NCBI GenBank assembly: GCA_001953115.1
Contig: LSSL01001093.1
Coordinates: 1-27,967, forward strand
Source: Smittium mucronatum
Lineage: Eukaryota; Kickxellomycota; Harpellomycetes; Harpellales; Legeriomycetaceae
Length of the DNA: 27,967 nucleotides
Direction: 5' to 3'
Shown: positions 1-11,129 of the stretch, piece by piece
Layout: the number at the start of each line of letters is the position of its first letter
Position numbering within the stretch: position 1 is the first letter of the stretch
Notes under the pieces: generated by a model
The model's input: only the letters and a program-made list of their open reading frames with translations
The model's database searches: none
What the model was told of the DNA's origin: nothing
Program-made: the position numbers and the translations under genes

Positions 1-100
<100 letters not shown>

Positions 101-364
101 TAAATTTTTGAGATTTTGAATCAATAAAAGGCAAAAAGCCTTGAAAATAAAATCCTTTTTTTACAATGATAATTTAAATTATATATAAATTTAAAGATAG
201 TTTGATTGATTAATATCATGTCACCAATCAGTTCTTAATTACCAAAAAACATAAGAGTGAAAAAAGGTGATAAATAATCTTGGAGTATATATAATCTATT
301 GGGTAATTTAACTTGATTATATAATGTATAAAACATAAAACAGTTCGAAGCCTGTAGTGAGAAA

Positions 365-435
365 AATTGGATAATATAGTGGAGTGTATTTCAGTATGTA
401 AAAACGGCAACCTGAGTTTAATTCCCGGTTCAAGA
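365..435 (+). pseudogene. tRNA-like sequence, probably a decayed tRNA gene or SINE head
   Basis: Seen: 372-383 matches the tRNA A box (TRGYNNARYNGG) with one key mismatch and resembles eukaryotic tRNA-Asp, while 415-425 matches the B box at 9 of 11 positions. Spacing fits a normal tRNA. Threading the cloverleaf gives 5 of 7 acceptor pairs (365-371 with 429-435, one wobble), 4 of 4 D-stem pairs (374-377 with 386-389), 3 of 5 anticodon-stem pairs and 4 of 5 T-stem pairs (412-416 with 424-428). The anticodon loop 396-402 has U33 and would read GUA (Tyr), although the body looks Asp-like. The T-loop C56 is T and several stems are imperfect, so I infer a decaying copy, or the tRNA-derived head of a SINE. 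A diverged but live tRNA, or a transferred organellar tRNA, is less likely. Confidence 0.45.
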
Positions 436-439
436 TAAA

Positions 440-445
440 TTTTTT
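440..445 (+). terminator. Candidate RNA polymerase III T-run terminator
   Basis: A run of six T lies four bases after the tRNA-like acceptor stem, the usual place for a Pol III terminator. T-runs are common throughout this AT-rich window, so its value comes only from its position next to the tRNA-like sequence. Confidence 0.35.
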
Positions 446-3400
446 GAAAATTTAAAATCATTTTCATTTAACTAAATATATTATGAAAATATTTATAAAA
501 AGTTATAAATGGTTTAAATTATGTTCCTTTTTAGGTCCTCATCTCTTTAAAAATTGATATTTTTTATTAGCAGTCCAAAATTTTCAAAAAATATTTACGG
601 ATTTTTCTGATCCGAATTTCCAAAACATCAAAAACATATTTGAAACATCAGAAACGAGTTAAACATCCAATATTTTTTTTTTGTAAAATCTGATATTTAA
701 AATAAGTTTAGCGCTTTGATTATTTTTATTTTTATTATTAATTATCAATAAAAAAGCTTTAAAAATATCCTAGTTTTTTTTTATTTTCAATTCTGACCCA
801 AAACTTTATTTCGATAGAATCTACCAGAATTCCAAAAAATAAAAATAGGTGTGAATATTTGATGATAATGTGAGGATTATTAAATTTTAATAAATCCAAT
901 CAGAGATGGTTTAATTCCGCAAAAAATAAAACCCTCAGAAAAAATTAAGCTCTTGACGAGGACTTAAGTCAGACTCTACTATATATAATTAAATAAAAGT
1001 TAGATCATAGATCAAGATTTCTTCTAGTAAATTTTTTTGAAAAAATAAACTATGAAGAGAAAATAAGCTATATTCAATTGTATTATGTACCAAGTCTCGT
1101 TGTTATTCAGCGTTTATTTTAAAAAATTTTAAAATCGAATTTCGTTAAACTATATTCTTAAAGTCAAAATCTTTAAAGCTTGGAATTATAACATGGAACC
1201 AATTTAGTGGATTAAGTGTGCTAAATATTAATAAAAAAAATCAAAGATATATTTGATTTTTTTACTCTTTCTTTTTGTAGAAGAAGAAATAAAAGAAGTT
1301 GATAAGAAACATTCAGTTGTCTTAATTTTATATTTTCATTTTATTTTGGGGATTAATAATAAAATATTTTTTTATATTCTGTATTATTTACTAGCTAATT
1401 TATCGATTAGATTTACAAAATAATTAGGTCTGATTTTACTCAGCTGTTTTTATTAAAAAAAGTAAAAGAATAATCCATTTTTCTAACATTAGAGTCGGGA
1501 TTTCGGAAGAAGTATATATATTTTCAAAAATATTTATTTTTTCGAATTAAAAAAGGTTGTAATAAAAAAAATTATAGTATTTAAAACCAAATATAAAGAG
1601 TATAATCATCTTTTTAATTTTTAAAAAATATTTTTCTGCCTGGCTTCAGCCCAACTAGGTTACGAGTACTTTTAAATTTAATTCAAAGAAATATGAGAAT
1701 ATCAAATACTTGATCTTTTTTATAAGTATATATCTTTTAAATTTAAAGATTTAGTTTGATTAAACTTAAATTTTAAATAATAAAATATAATATTGGTGTA
1801 TTGTAAGATAAATATTATTTTTATGTCTTATATTTTCAATTTTAAAAGATAGAAATTATTTTAAAAAATTACTATGTGGAGGTGGCAGAAATATATTTAA
1901 AATTAATTATTTGAAGGAACGTAGTGCGAATAATTAAATAACAGCAGATTTAAAAAATCAAAGAGAAAAAGATAACCTAATTAATGGAAAATAATTATTT
2001 GATTATTTATAATTTAATTTTTTCATAATTTTAAGGTGTAAAAAGCCATACAGCAATTTCCAAACATAATTTCTAAAAGGCTCTGAATTTTTTATTTAAT
2101 TTTTTTTGAGTATGCATAACGGATAAGATATTTCAAAGTTTTTATGCTACAATTTCAATAAATTAATGTGTAAAAATAAGTGATTTTACAAAAATTATTA
2201 TATAGTATTTTATGGTGTGATATGGCGATTAAAACGAACTCTAAAGCTAAATAAATATTTATGAAGCTATTCTTAAGTTAAACGAAATTCTAAACTTTAT
2301 CCATTGAAAATTTGTGAATATAAAGCTAGATTTATAAAAAATATTAATAGTTATGGGAAATAGAGGCAATGATTTGACAGTTATATTATTTTTATAAACT
2401 GTTGTTTCAAAATTATTTAGCTATTAGTACCTGATGAAAAGGGTTCTTATAGATTGGGACAGAAAAAAATAACTTAATTTATAAAAATATAATTAGGTAT
2501 TTATATTATTGATTCATGAATTTTTTTAGACCCTAAAATCGAATTAAGATAATAATTTATTGTAGTTTATCCAATTTAAGGAGGCTATTAATTTTTTTAG
2601 GCTTTAAAATAGAACTTATCATAAATAAAGTAACGAAAAAGTAATAGATGTTTAGAATTTTAAATTTGACTCTGATTATTGAGACATTTTAAAAGTATAC
2701 GGAAATCAAGACTAAAATAGATATTTACATTTTCTCTAAAAAATAATACAAAATTTTTTTATAATTAAATTTATCTATTATATTTTTCACCATTTAAAGA
2801 GAAGATCGCTGTCCCTATAATTAGAAAAAAGTTTCCAAAAAGTGAAAAAGAATCAAAAACAGAATGTATCATATGAAACAATATGATTTTAAAGAGATTC
2901 AATAAGGTGAAAATATTCGTGCTTGAGAATATAGTAAATTTTTTTTATAACTTCTTATAATTTAAAAATGATTTTTTATTTTAGTAAGAAGAAAAAATCT
3001 GATTATTAATTTATATATTGGTTTAGCCATGCAGACTCGAATGTAATAAAAAATTACCAAAACCATCCTTATAGTTGATAAAAAATTATCTTAATTGTGG
3101 TTTCCGTTTACCCAAGTGAATTTTTCATAGTATCCAATCCTGTAATGACGATTTTAACCTTAATTATTGCCCAGATACAGATCTTTGAGATGAAGAATCA
3201 GAGATTTAAATCCTTTTGTACCAGCTATATTACAACAATACCTTACAAAATTTTGACCTTTTCATCGATTTTTTGAAAATTTTCTGGAGGGTCAAATACT
3301 AATTAATAAACGAAAATTTCATCATGGGGTCTCCTCAAAAATTTTTTTTTTTATAAATTGTTATTTGCACAATAAAAACTTCAAAATGATTTTCTAAGAT

Positions 3401-6049
3401 TTTTTCTTCTTTCACCAAAAATAATTTGAAAAAATGAATATTATGGGGGTTAAAAATTTAATACTGCTTTAACAAATAAAAAGATATTATTTATGCTATT
3501 TTTTCAGATAATATTCAAGATTGAAAATATACTAGCAATAATTTCTTCTGAATTTACTAAATTGAAAGTTTAGAAACTCGAAAAAATCCCAAGGAGTTGT
3601 GATGTAGAATAGGTCGAAGCCAATACATATAATATTTATTTTATTTTGAAGTTTCAGTACCTAAAATTGGGAAAATTTCCACAAAATTCAAATTTATCTG
3701 ATAAATTTAATCCAGATTGCTATTCACTGCTAAGACCATATAAATTAAAAATTGATCTTGCTACTTTAGATTTAAATAGAGTGTAATTAAAAACGCGAAA
3801 TATTTCTTCTTTCGAAGATATTTACCAAAATAAAAAAAAACTTCCAAATGCTCTTATTTTTTCACCACTTTTTAATAAAAGAAAAGCCGACCGAGATGCA
3901 TGTGTTATTTTTTAGTGATTCCAAAGTGAAAATTTCTAACAAAAAAATCGGGTTTCAAAATTTAAAAAATAAGGATAAATACTAAATTTTCTTACAGAAT
4001 ATAAAAAATAAATATTGGTTTAAGCTTTTTAGACGGTTAAATATTTTTAACATTTTCTAGAATAAATTTTGAATATTATATTAGATAGGATATCTGGAAA
4101 CATGTACAATAAATTGAATTATAGGTGTAATTATATATCTTTATTGCTGATATGTAATGCTTATCATTTTGAAATTAAAGGGGGTACTTTAAAAATTTAA
4201 ATTTATCTTGAATTGAATAAAATGATTAATTTTTAGTATTTTTTATAGAAAATTTATAAAATAAAATTTAAAATAAATTATAAAAATACCGAAATATCCC
4301 AATTTTTTTCCCAATCAATTTTTTTCATTCACTATAGCAGTTTAATGTCAAATGTATTCGTTAGAAAACAATAAATTATTAACCCAAATTATTATTAAGG
4401 AGTAAACTAGATATAAGATATATATAATAATTTTTTAGAAAAAAATCAACTGAATTGAATTTAATAGCCTAGTTTTCATATTTTTTAAATTTAAGGGTAT
4501 TTTGTTAAGTATTGAGCCTGAATACTAATTCCTTTCCTCAATATTCAAATTATTTTAAAGTATTATATATATTTAATATTTTAATCATTATTTTTTTACG
4601 CTTTGTGATGATAAAAATGATTGAAAAAAACTAAAATTTGACAGTTTTTTAAAGTTTTAATTTGACTCATTTTTTTATTAAAATTAAAATTTATGACTAT
4701 ATGACGATTATTTCTTTAAATATTCTATATTATTTTTTATTCAAAAAACTTTAAATTTAAATAGCGGAAATTGCTGTAATATTATTGTCATTTCTAAAAT
4801 TAATTAAATATATATTTTTTAATATTCTAATTTTGACCTTCAGTAAATAAACTTTCAAAGAATTCGGAAAATCAACATTTTCAGCCTTTTTTTCATAAAT
4901 TAAGCTAATAAATATCATAAATTTAATTTTTTTTTAGTTTTTATTTTTCTAATAAATTTTTTCTCAAAATTAATACCCCCACCCCCCCAACTCCAATTTT
5001 TTGGAAACTCGGTTAATCTGGATAGTAATGTAGCTAATTTCATTCAAAGCAAATAAATATTAATTAGTGGGCAAATTTTTGATATTAAAATTTCCCAAAT
5101 AAAAAATTCAGTGAACTTTCACCCAATAGCAAAAATAAAATAAGAAATCAATTACTAAAATTGTTATATATATATTTTTACCTTTATTAAGTAAAAAAAA
5201 TATATCTTGGATTTTTCATGAAAAAAAATGATTGATAAAATATCATCTTCAATAAGAATCCAATATTTATTCTTTGAAGATAAAGGTGGGAAATTTCAAC
5301 TTAAATAAAAAAATACGATATACGTCTTATACTAAAAAAAAATATCATTAGTGATAACATTTATATCATTAAACTATAACGATTTTAAATTATTAGAATA
5401 TGATAATTTGATTTAAAAATATATTTTAATATAAGATTTTCTAATAAATATTGAATTTTTTTTTAAAATTTCAATAAATTCGCCTTAAAAAAATTTTTTA
5501 ATGAAATTAGTTTTTTTTTAACCAACTAAAAAAAATATAATACTTATTCCATAATTTTTTTTTAATATAAAAATTCAATGGGTTCAATTGATTTTAATGG
5601 GTAAAGTTTGAAATTCGGAAAAAATATTAGAATTAGAATTATATAAATTTTTAAAATCTAGAAATGAAAAGTAGGCAATGTTAATAATAAATTACTATTA
5701 ATTCATCTAAAATATAAAATAAAATATTTAATTTTTGAAGATTACAACAGAAAAGATAAAGGATATATCAATTCATAAAATTTATTACTTCAAAAAGCGA
5801 ATTTACTTATTAATAAAAAATTTTCTATCAAAAATTTTGAATCAGGTTTATCAGTTTTGAGATATTTAAACCACAATTATATTAATATAATGGAGATATA
5901 AACTCCTGCTAAGTGAAAGTCTTCGAAATAGGTTTCTAATTTTTGGAATATATCAAATAGACATATGTATTTAAGGATTATTATTAAAATTTTTATTCCT
6001 ACTAAACTTATTGATTTTCATTGATTTTTATGTGAAAGTCACGGGTAAA
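446..6049. other. AT-rich spacer without a supported gene
   Basis: About 5.6 kb of A/T-dominated low-complexity sequence with stops in all frames. Minor landmarks are a GC-richer islet at 1636-1668, an open but unremarkable 64-codon stretch at 3082-3276 (slightly less AT-rich, no start with context, no recognisable motif), and a broken C-run at 4976-4988. I recognise no exon, RNA gene or element boundary. Very old, unrecognisable transposon remains are possible. Confidence 0.7.
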
Positions 6050-6054
6050 CTAAA
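6050..6054. repeat. Target-site duplication CTAAA, left copy
   Basis: CTAAA lies immediately before the TGTCA end of the solo LTR and is repeated exactly after its TGACA end at 6498-6502. Five-base duplications are typical of LTR-retrotransposon integrases. Confidence 0.85.
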
Positions 6055-6080
6055 TGTCATGAGTGGAGCTTTCTATAACC

Positions 6081-6103
6081 TTCTAGAATGTTCCGGAATA
6101 TTC
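6081..6103 (+). promoter_or_regulatory. Perfect five-unit heat-shock element in the LTR U3
   Basis: Five alternating TTC/GAA units occur with exact 2-base spacing (TTC 6081, GAA 6086, TTC 6091, GAA 6096, TTC 6101). This is the canonical HSF trimer site, nGAAn in alternating orientation. It lies 27 bases inside the LTR and about 255 bp upstream of the TATA box, a normal place for a U3 enhancer. By known HSF biology it should make the LTR responsive to heat or proteotoxic stress; activity here is inferred. Confidence 0.8.
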
Positions 6104-6123
6104 AGATATCATTGGCAGAAATG

Positions 6124-6163
6124 TTCTAGAATGTTATGAAACGTTCTAGAACATTTCCGAGAA
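6124..6163 (+). promoter_or_regulatory. Second heat-shock element cluster in the LTR U3
   Basis: Two TTCtaGAA modules (6124-6131 and 6144-6151) occur with further GAA (6138-6140) and TTC (6055-relative position 6155-6157) and GAA (6161-6163) units. Spacing is less regular than in the first cluster, as in gapped HSEs. Together the two clusters give about a dozen half-sites within 85 bp, well beyond chance. Confidence 0.65.
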
Positions 6164-6236
6164 ATATTATCGATTTTAATTGTTCTTACGTAATAATTTT
6201 ACGTATTCACATTTTTAAACATCGATAAAGATTTAT

Positions 6237-6270
6237 TTTGATTACTAATCAAGTTTGATTAGTAATCAAA
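6237..6270. repeat. Perfect 16-bp inverted repeat in the LTR
   Basis: The arms 6237-6252 and 6255-6270 are exact reverse complements separated by GT, so the segment is a near-perfect 34-bp palindrome. It sits between the heat-shock elements and the TATA box in U3. It could be a paired homeodomain-like (ATTA/TAAT) binding site or a cruciform; the function is unknown. Confidence 0.9.
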
Positions 6271-6355
6271 TAGATATTTTTCTATAGCTTTCTTTTTAGT
6301 TTATTCCACAGTTTTTCTTTGAAGTTTATGACCTAAAACCAAGCAACGGGAAAAG

Positions 6356-6365
6356 TATAAAAAGG
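6356..6365 (+). promoter_or_regulatory. TATA box of the LTR promoter
   Basis: TATAAAAAGG fits the TATA consensus and has a G-containing flank that stands out in an AT-rich background. Its position after the enhancer-like sites and about 67 bp before the AATAAA signal fits an LTR core promoter. Transcription would start around 6385-6390. Confidence 0.65.
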
Positions 6366-6422
6366 TTACGTTTTTCCTGTCTTGAATTCGACATCTAGTA
6401 TCTTGTATACTTTCTAATAAGT

Positions 6423-6428
6423 AATAAA
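6423..6428 (+). promoter_or_regulatory. AATAAA polyadenylation signal of the LTR
   Basis: The canonical hexamer lies about 67 bp downstream of the TATA box within the LTR, as expected for the R/U5 end of an LTR retrotransposon. The hexamer is frequent in AT-rich DNA, so the support is positional. Confidence 0.45.
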
Positions 6429-6497
6429 TAAATATCTTTATAGTAAATATAGCTTTGACTTCACTTACCTTGCACTCTTATAACCCAGATCTTGACA

Positions 6498-6502
6498 CTA
6501 AA
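6498..6502. repeat. Target-site duplication CTAAA, right copy
   Basis: This is an exact match to 6050-6054, directly after the TGACA end. It is followed within a few bases by a run of nine G (6508-6516). Confidence 0.85.
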
Positions 6503-7581
6503 TTTACGGGGGGGGGTTTAAATTTTTATCTTTTATCTTCAATTAATGTTATCGATGTCAATATTGAGAGCTTATCTTACAATTTTTTTGATTTTAATGG
6601 ATATATAGCTTCATATTCGTGATTCAAATATAGAATATATCTAGAATAATTTTTTTTGGGATTTTTCGGTGCGAATTCTAAAGGTAAATTTATATTTATA
6701 TTTTTAAATTAAATAATAAAGAGATCGCTTTTATATACGATTTTTAATCTTATTAGTTTAAAATTGAATTTCTCAGCTAGTTTTTAAGATATTTATTTAA
6801 GACGCGCCAACACAATTTTTTTTTTCCACACTTATAGATTTAATTATTATTGAACTTTTTTATAGCAATTTATAATCTTTTTTTGTATCCAATAAACTTA
6901 TAATAACCAAATTAACAGAATATTATCATTTTTTTTTGGGAAAAGCATAATTACTTGGTTTCAGTTTTGTTATATTGAAACTTAAGATTTACTAACTAAA
7001 ACCCAGAATTTTTTTTGTAGAAAATAGTTAAAAAAAATTAATTCAGAAAATGTCTTATAAATTTTTAGTAAAGATTTGAAATTTAAGCTATTAAATATCG
7101 AATAAAAATTAAGGCCCAAAGTTAATTGAATTATTAATCAATTTTTCAAATAATGTTGCAAATTTTTTTTCACTGAGTATCTTTAAATTATTTTAAATGA
7201 TTTAAAATAATTTTTTAGATTATTTTTTGGCAATTTTAAAATATTTTTCAGAAATTTTGAGTCTGAAATTAGCTATTTTAAATTTTATCGATTCATAATC
7301 ATTTTTAAATGGCTCAAAAAAATGATAATTAATTTATTAGTGATCTTATTTTGGCTTCAGAGTCGTATAATACCACGAAATAATAAAAAATAATAAAAAA
7401 CAATAAAAGTAATATCAAAATAAATTTGTAAAAAAATCTTTTTTATCTTTAAATCGATAGTTTGTATCAGATTAAGGGAGATCATAATATCTTACATCTT
7501 TCAACAGAATAAAATGTTTATCCAGTGAGTTCAAAGTTAAAATCACTTATTTTTTCTTGAAATTCAATGGATTAATTAAAA
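6503..7581. other. AT-rich spacer with a G9 tract
   Basis: Apart from the run of nine G at 6508-6516 I see only AT-rich low-complexity sequence with stops in all frames. The last 100 bases may contain more of the non-LTR element that starts to be recognisable at 7582, but I cannot place its 5' truncation point. Confidence 0.6.
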
Positions 7582-8139
7582 TTAAAGACGGTGGACCGAA
7601 AAATCGGCGGAAAATGAAACTGGATAAATCTTCAGCTGCTGTACCCTGACCTGAAAATTGGCCTCCAGGACATTGGGAAAATGAGAATGGGGACATTCCG
7701 GACCGTCCAGCGACGATCAAATATGAAATTTTTAGATGAAAGATTTTAAAAAAAATGCCCCTTCTGCAAAATCGATGTGCCCAAAACTGTCGATCACATC
7801 TTATTAAATTGCTCCCGATGGGGCATACAGCAAAATGAGACGATCGGCCGGTTCATACCAGCACCGATCCGCTCAAACATAAAAAATAAACTTTCTAATT
7901 TCAATGAATCCCGGTTGGGGATGGTTGTAAAACTACTTGGGGGGGAGTCTAAACATAATTTAAGTCAGCTCCAAGCTGACACCACTGATCATAAATTTGT
8001 GCTGGAAACAGCCAAATTTCTGATTGGAATCCAAGTGCCACGAAAACTTAAGTTCCAGAGTATAAGTGATTCACCAGCCCCATTGAACCAATGCCCTCGA
8101 GGTATGGAGCTGCTAGAGCGGCAGAGGGGAGTTGGGTGA
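7582..8139 (+). pseudogene. C-terminal end of a non-LTR retrotransposon polyprotein, broken
   Basis: One frame can be read from 7582 to the TGA at 8137-8139, interrupted by TGA at 7615-7617 and TAA at 7747-7749 (the latter at an A8 run). After the second stop comes a zinc-knuckle-like CX2CX9HX4C motif: Cys codons at 7756, 7765 and 7810, His at 7795, in the context CPFC...DHILLNC. Before it lies a stretch with RMGTF and a basic QRRS segment. This pattern (a short basic region, then C-C-H-C, then a variable tail) is typical of the part downstream of the reverse transcriptase in LINE-type ORF2 proteins. No RT core (YxDD) is present, so the copy is 5'-truncated. From 7750 to the stop the frame is open for 129 codons, so decay is moderate. 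The clade cannot be fixed from this fragment. Confidence 0.75.
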
Positions 8140-8180
8140 ATTTTTTTAAATTAGTTTTTATAACTTTTTATTAACTTAAA

Positions 8181-8225
8181 AATAAATTTTCCGTAAAAAA
8201 AAATAAAATAAAAATAAAAATAAAA
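8181..8225 (+). other. 3' terminus and A-rich tail of LINE copy 1
   Basis: AATAAATTTTCCGT (8181-8194), containing the AATAAA signal, leads directly into A-rich simple sequence. Similar motifs end the second LINE copy (11086-11099) and the ribozyme element (14378-14390). This is the expected place for a 3' recognition or cleavage sequence in a poly(A)-tailed non-LTR element. Confidence 0.55.
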
Positions 8226-10941
8226 TTGATTTATTCACATCAGTTCCTGACGGTTATCCTTTTATAATTCAAGCCCATTTATTGAAAATTTAAATTTAAA
8301 AACATGAAATAATAAATATTTAAACATTTTTTAAATATTTATTTTTTTATCAAAATTTAAAAGTTTAAAACTTTATCAAGTTTGTAATTCTTCAAAATTC
8401 CAAAACCAAATTTCTACTCTTTTGTTTCTCATCTTTAATAAGTTTTAGATTTTTTTTTACGATATGTATATTTTACCCTTTTATTTTAAAATGAATATAT
8501 TAAATTATATTTATAAGAATTTTTTTAATAAATGCGGAGATTTCTTATGATGCAACGCAAATCCAATCATAAATAATAATACTGGTTCCATAAAAATGTT
8601 AATTATTTTTGGATATTTATGTGTTAGATATTTTTTTTTTAATGGAAGTATCTACTATCTTTGAATTTTCACACATAAATAATGTTACCGAGGCGTATAT
8701 TAAAATCAAAATGTATTTGAGATTAAGATTAGATATACTTATATAAAAATTATGAATCGAAGCAGAATTTAAATCAATTTTTTAGAAATATATTTTGAAA
8801 ATTTTAAATCTGTTCCTCCGCATTGAAAAAACTTGGTTTAAAATGGAAAAATTTCAAGAATTTTTATAGAAATAAATGGGTTTCAACTGTTTTTACTAAG
8901 TGCATGAATAGTAAACCAAAACCTACAAAGGAATGATTGGCATATATATATATATATAATATAAATCAATTTTGTTGATTTTTTAAAGCGAATTACATTA
9001 TTTTTTCTCCAAATTTTAATTTTTTTATTCAGGTTAATCAAATCAAAGAAAATCCCAGTTTCATTAGATAAATTTTTTTTCTATGCTTTCCATGATTATT
9101 ATAATAGGATATTGGACCTTGTATAAAATTTAGCAAGAAATTTAATTTAATTTATATCTGTTATAAATATAACAATATATATTAGTTATCGTTTTTTTAT
9201 TATATTCCTAAAATATACATAGAAATAAAACATAATTTAGCAAAGAGTTATAACAAATAATTTTAAAGAAAAGTGTCTAAAATAAATAAATTGAGTAAAA
9301 ACATGATTATATGTATGTATTAATTTTGGAACCCAATCCGAAAAATTGTTCAATCTAAATTCATTCGTTCATTATTTACCGATTTTCCTGAAATTTTTAA
9401 TTAATTTTTATCTGTAAAAATATTAAAAAAGATCCTGCTTAATACTAAATAAGGTTAAAAAATTATATATTTAGAATCTTGAATTTATTTAATTTATCTT
9501 AAACCAATTTAATACCGTCAAAGAATATCATGAAAAAAAATCAAAGTAATAATATATTCTTCGGGAAAAAATATTATTTGTTTTTTGCTTTGATTTTAGA
9601 ATAAAGATTATTTAAAGTCCAATTTAAAAAAATTACATAGATTAAATAAAATTCATCCTTAGAATATTTCTTAGAAAAAATATATCTAAAAATTAGTTAA
9701 AAAAAAATTCAGATAAATTTAAAAGCCAAAGGTCAGGGGTTCATAAAGATACACTTAAAAACGGTTTTTACTAAAATCAAATTATTTTATAACATATGTA
9801 TCGATTTTTCTAACTTATTTTGATTGAGAGATATATATAGTTCTATTTACACAAACTTTAATTCTCATCAAATTGAAAAAAATCTGGAAAGAGATGCGAA
9901 TGTTAAAAAAAAGGTGCTATTTTCTCAATTTTTTAGGGTAAAATGGATTATAAACAAAAATAGCATATAAAATATAAATTCAAAAATTTTATTCTTTTTT
10001 TTGAAATATTAATTTAGGTAGATCGAAAGTGAGTTGATTTTTTTCAAATTAATCATAAAAATTAAAAAAAACGATTTTTGAAACAAAAAAAAAAATCTAA
10101 ATTCCAAATACTACAGTTTAAAATATTAAAAAGAGGTGAGTGATTTCAATTTATCAAGACATATATATATATATTAAAAATTTAAGTAGTATATAGTTAC
10201 TAATTACACAATGATTAATAATAATATTTAAATTGATATTGATTAAAAAATGCTACTCGAAATAAATCGAATTTGAAATAAGTTTATAAAAATATTGTTT
10301 AATTTGAATTTTTTCTTTTACATATTTAATATTTTTTTTCTTTAAAAAAATTTAAAAAATAAAAATTTTAATATTTTTTTGATACTATTAAGGATCTATA
10401 AAAAATATCTTAGATTTTTATTGACAATACTTCAAATAATTAAACAAATAATGAAAGATAGTTATGATAATTAAAGTGCGTTTAAAAGAATTTAACATAA
10501 GAAAATCACTACTAATTAATTGAATTTATCTTTTTAAAAGATGTATATTTTAAATTTAAACAAAGAGAAATAGCCATATCTTGCCCCCTCTTTATAATTA
10601 TTTAAGTTCAAATTTTAGGCTTAATATCCAAAATTGATTTTATAGAATTTAAAATTTTTTTTTTTCAAAGGATGAGGTGATTTTTAAGGAATAAACATTA
10701 TTTTATTATTAATATAAAAACTAAATATTTCACACTTTATAAAAAAATAGTTAAAAATATCCATATAAAAAATTAGTTGTCGATATAAAAAATGATGAAA
10801 TTTCAAGCAAATATATAATCATACACAGAAAACAAAATAAGTAATAAAAATATCAAAAAATTAATAATTCATATTAAGTTTTTTTAATTATATTTATTGG
10901 TTATTTTTTAAATTAAAATAGAAAATTTTCTAAATTAGAAA
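8226..10941. other. AT-rich spacer
   Basis: About 2.7 kb of A/T-dominated sequence with stops in all frames. It contains an (AT)n run at 8942-8958 and shorter AT runs near 10160. I see no gene, RNA or clear element. Confidence 0.7.
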
Positions 10942-10963
10942 ACTGAAGAGGTTTATGTTGAAA

Positions 10964-11107
10964 AAAACCATTTAATGCATTGAGCTTCTGGAGCAGCAGA
11001 GGGGATTTTGGAGAAATTTATTTGAAACTTTTTTACTTTTTTTAATTTTTTTAAATTAATTTTTTGAATTTTTTATTGAATTGAAAATAAATTTCCCATA
11101 AAAAAAA
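10964..11107 (+). mobile_element. LINE copy 2: very short 3'-end fragment of the same family
   Basis: From about 10977 the sequence aligns with the coding end of LINE copy 1 (8102 onward): about 26 of 30 bases match through the GAGC..CTG.AGC.GCAGAGGGGA block. It then continues through an AT-rich 3' UTR to AATAAATTTCCCAT (11086-11099) and an A9 tail. The corresponding stop codon and most codons are not preserved as an open frame. Flanks 10942-10963 and 11108-11129 match at about 16 of 22 positions and may be a decayed target-site duplication, which would put the 5' end near 10964. Such dead-on-arrival copies are typical of incomplete target-primed reverse transcription. Confidence 0.65.
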
Positions 11108-11129
11108 ACTGTGAAGGTTTTTATGGAAA

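Larger units (their letters stand above)
6055..6497 (+). mobile_element. Solo LTR of an LTR retrotransposon (443 bp)
   Basis: This island is clearly less AT-rich than its surroundings. It begins TGTCA and ends TGACA, so it has the TG...CA ends and a 5-bp terminal inverted repeat, and it is flanked on both sides by CTAAA. Inside, in the order expected for U3-R-U5, are two clusters of heat-shock elements (6081-6163), a long palindrome (6237-6270), a TATA box (6356-6365) and an AATAAA signal (6423-6428). No primer-binding site, gag-pol sequence or second LTR follows, because the target duplication comes directly after the end. It is therefore a solo LTR left by LTR-LTR recombination. The superfamily (Ty3 or Ty1 type) cannot be told without the coding part. 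The intact target duplication and intact motifs suggest a fairly recent insertion. Confidence 0.9.
7582..8225 (+). mobile_element. 5'-truncated LINE copy 1 (3' end of ORF2, 3' UTR, A-rich tail)
   Basis: The broken coding end is followed by a short AT-rich 3' UTR of about 55 bp, the motif AATAAATTTTCCGT at 8181-8194, and an A-rich tail with AAAAT/AAATA iterations to about 8225. A second copy of this 3' end, with the same order of parts, lies at 10964-11107. I could not find a convincing target-site duplication, because the 5' boundary is uncertain and the flanks are AT-rich. Confidence 0.75.

Noticed and set aside
337..353. AGTTCGAAGCC, a second B-box-like motif just upstream of the tRNA-like sequence
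   Set aside because: No A box at the proper distance upstream and only a 4-bp stem.
228..467. 79-codon minus-strand frame
   Set aside because: It overlaps the tRNA-like sequence on the opposite strand and has no recognisable motif.
2431..2475. CTGATGA followed by GAAA, resembling hammerhead ribozyme core parts
   Set aside because: No stem II hairpin lies between them and no stems I or III can be formed.
3082..3276. 64-codon open stretch in slightly less AT-rich sequence
   Set aside because: A few such stretches are expected by chance on two strands of 28 kb at this composition; no motif, splice context or homology visible.
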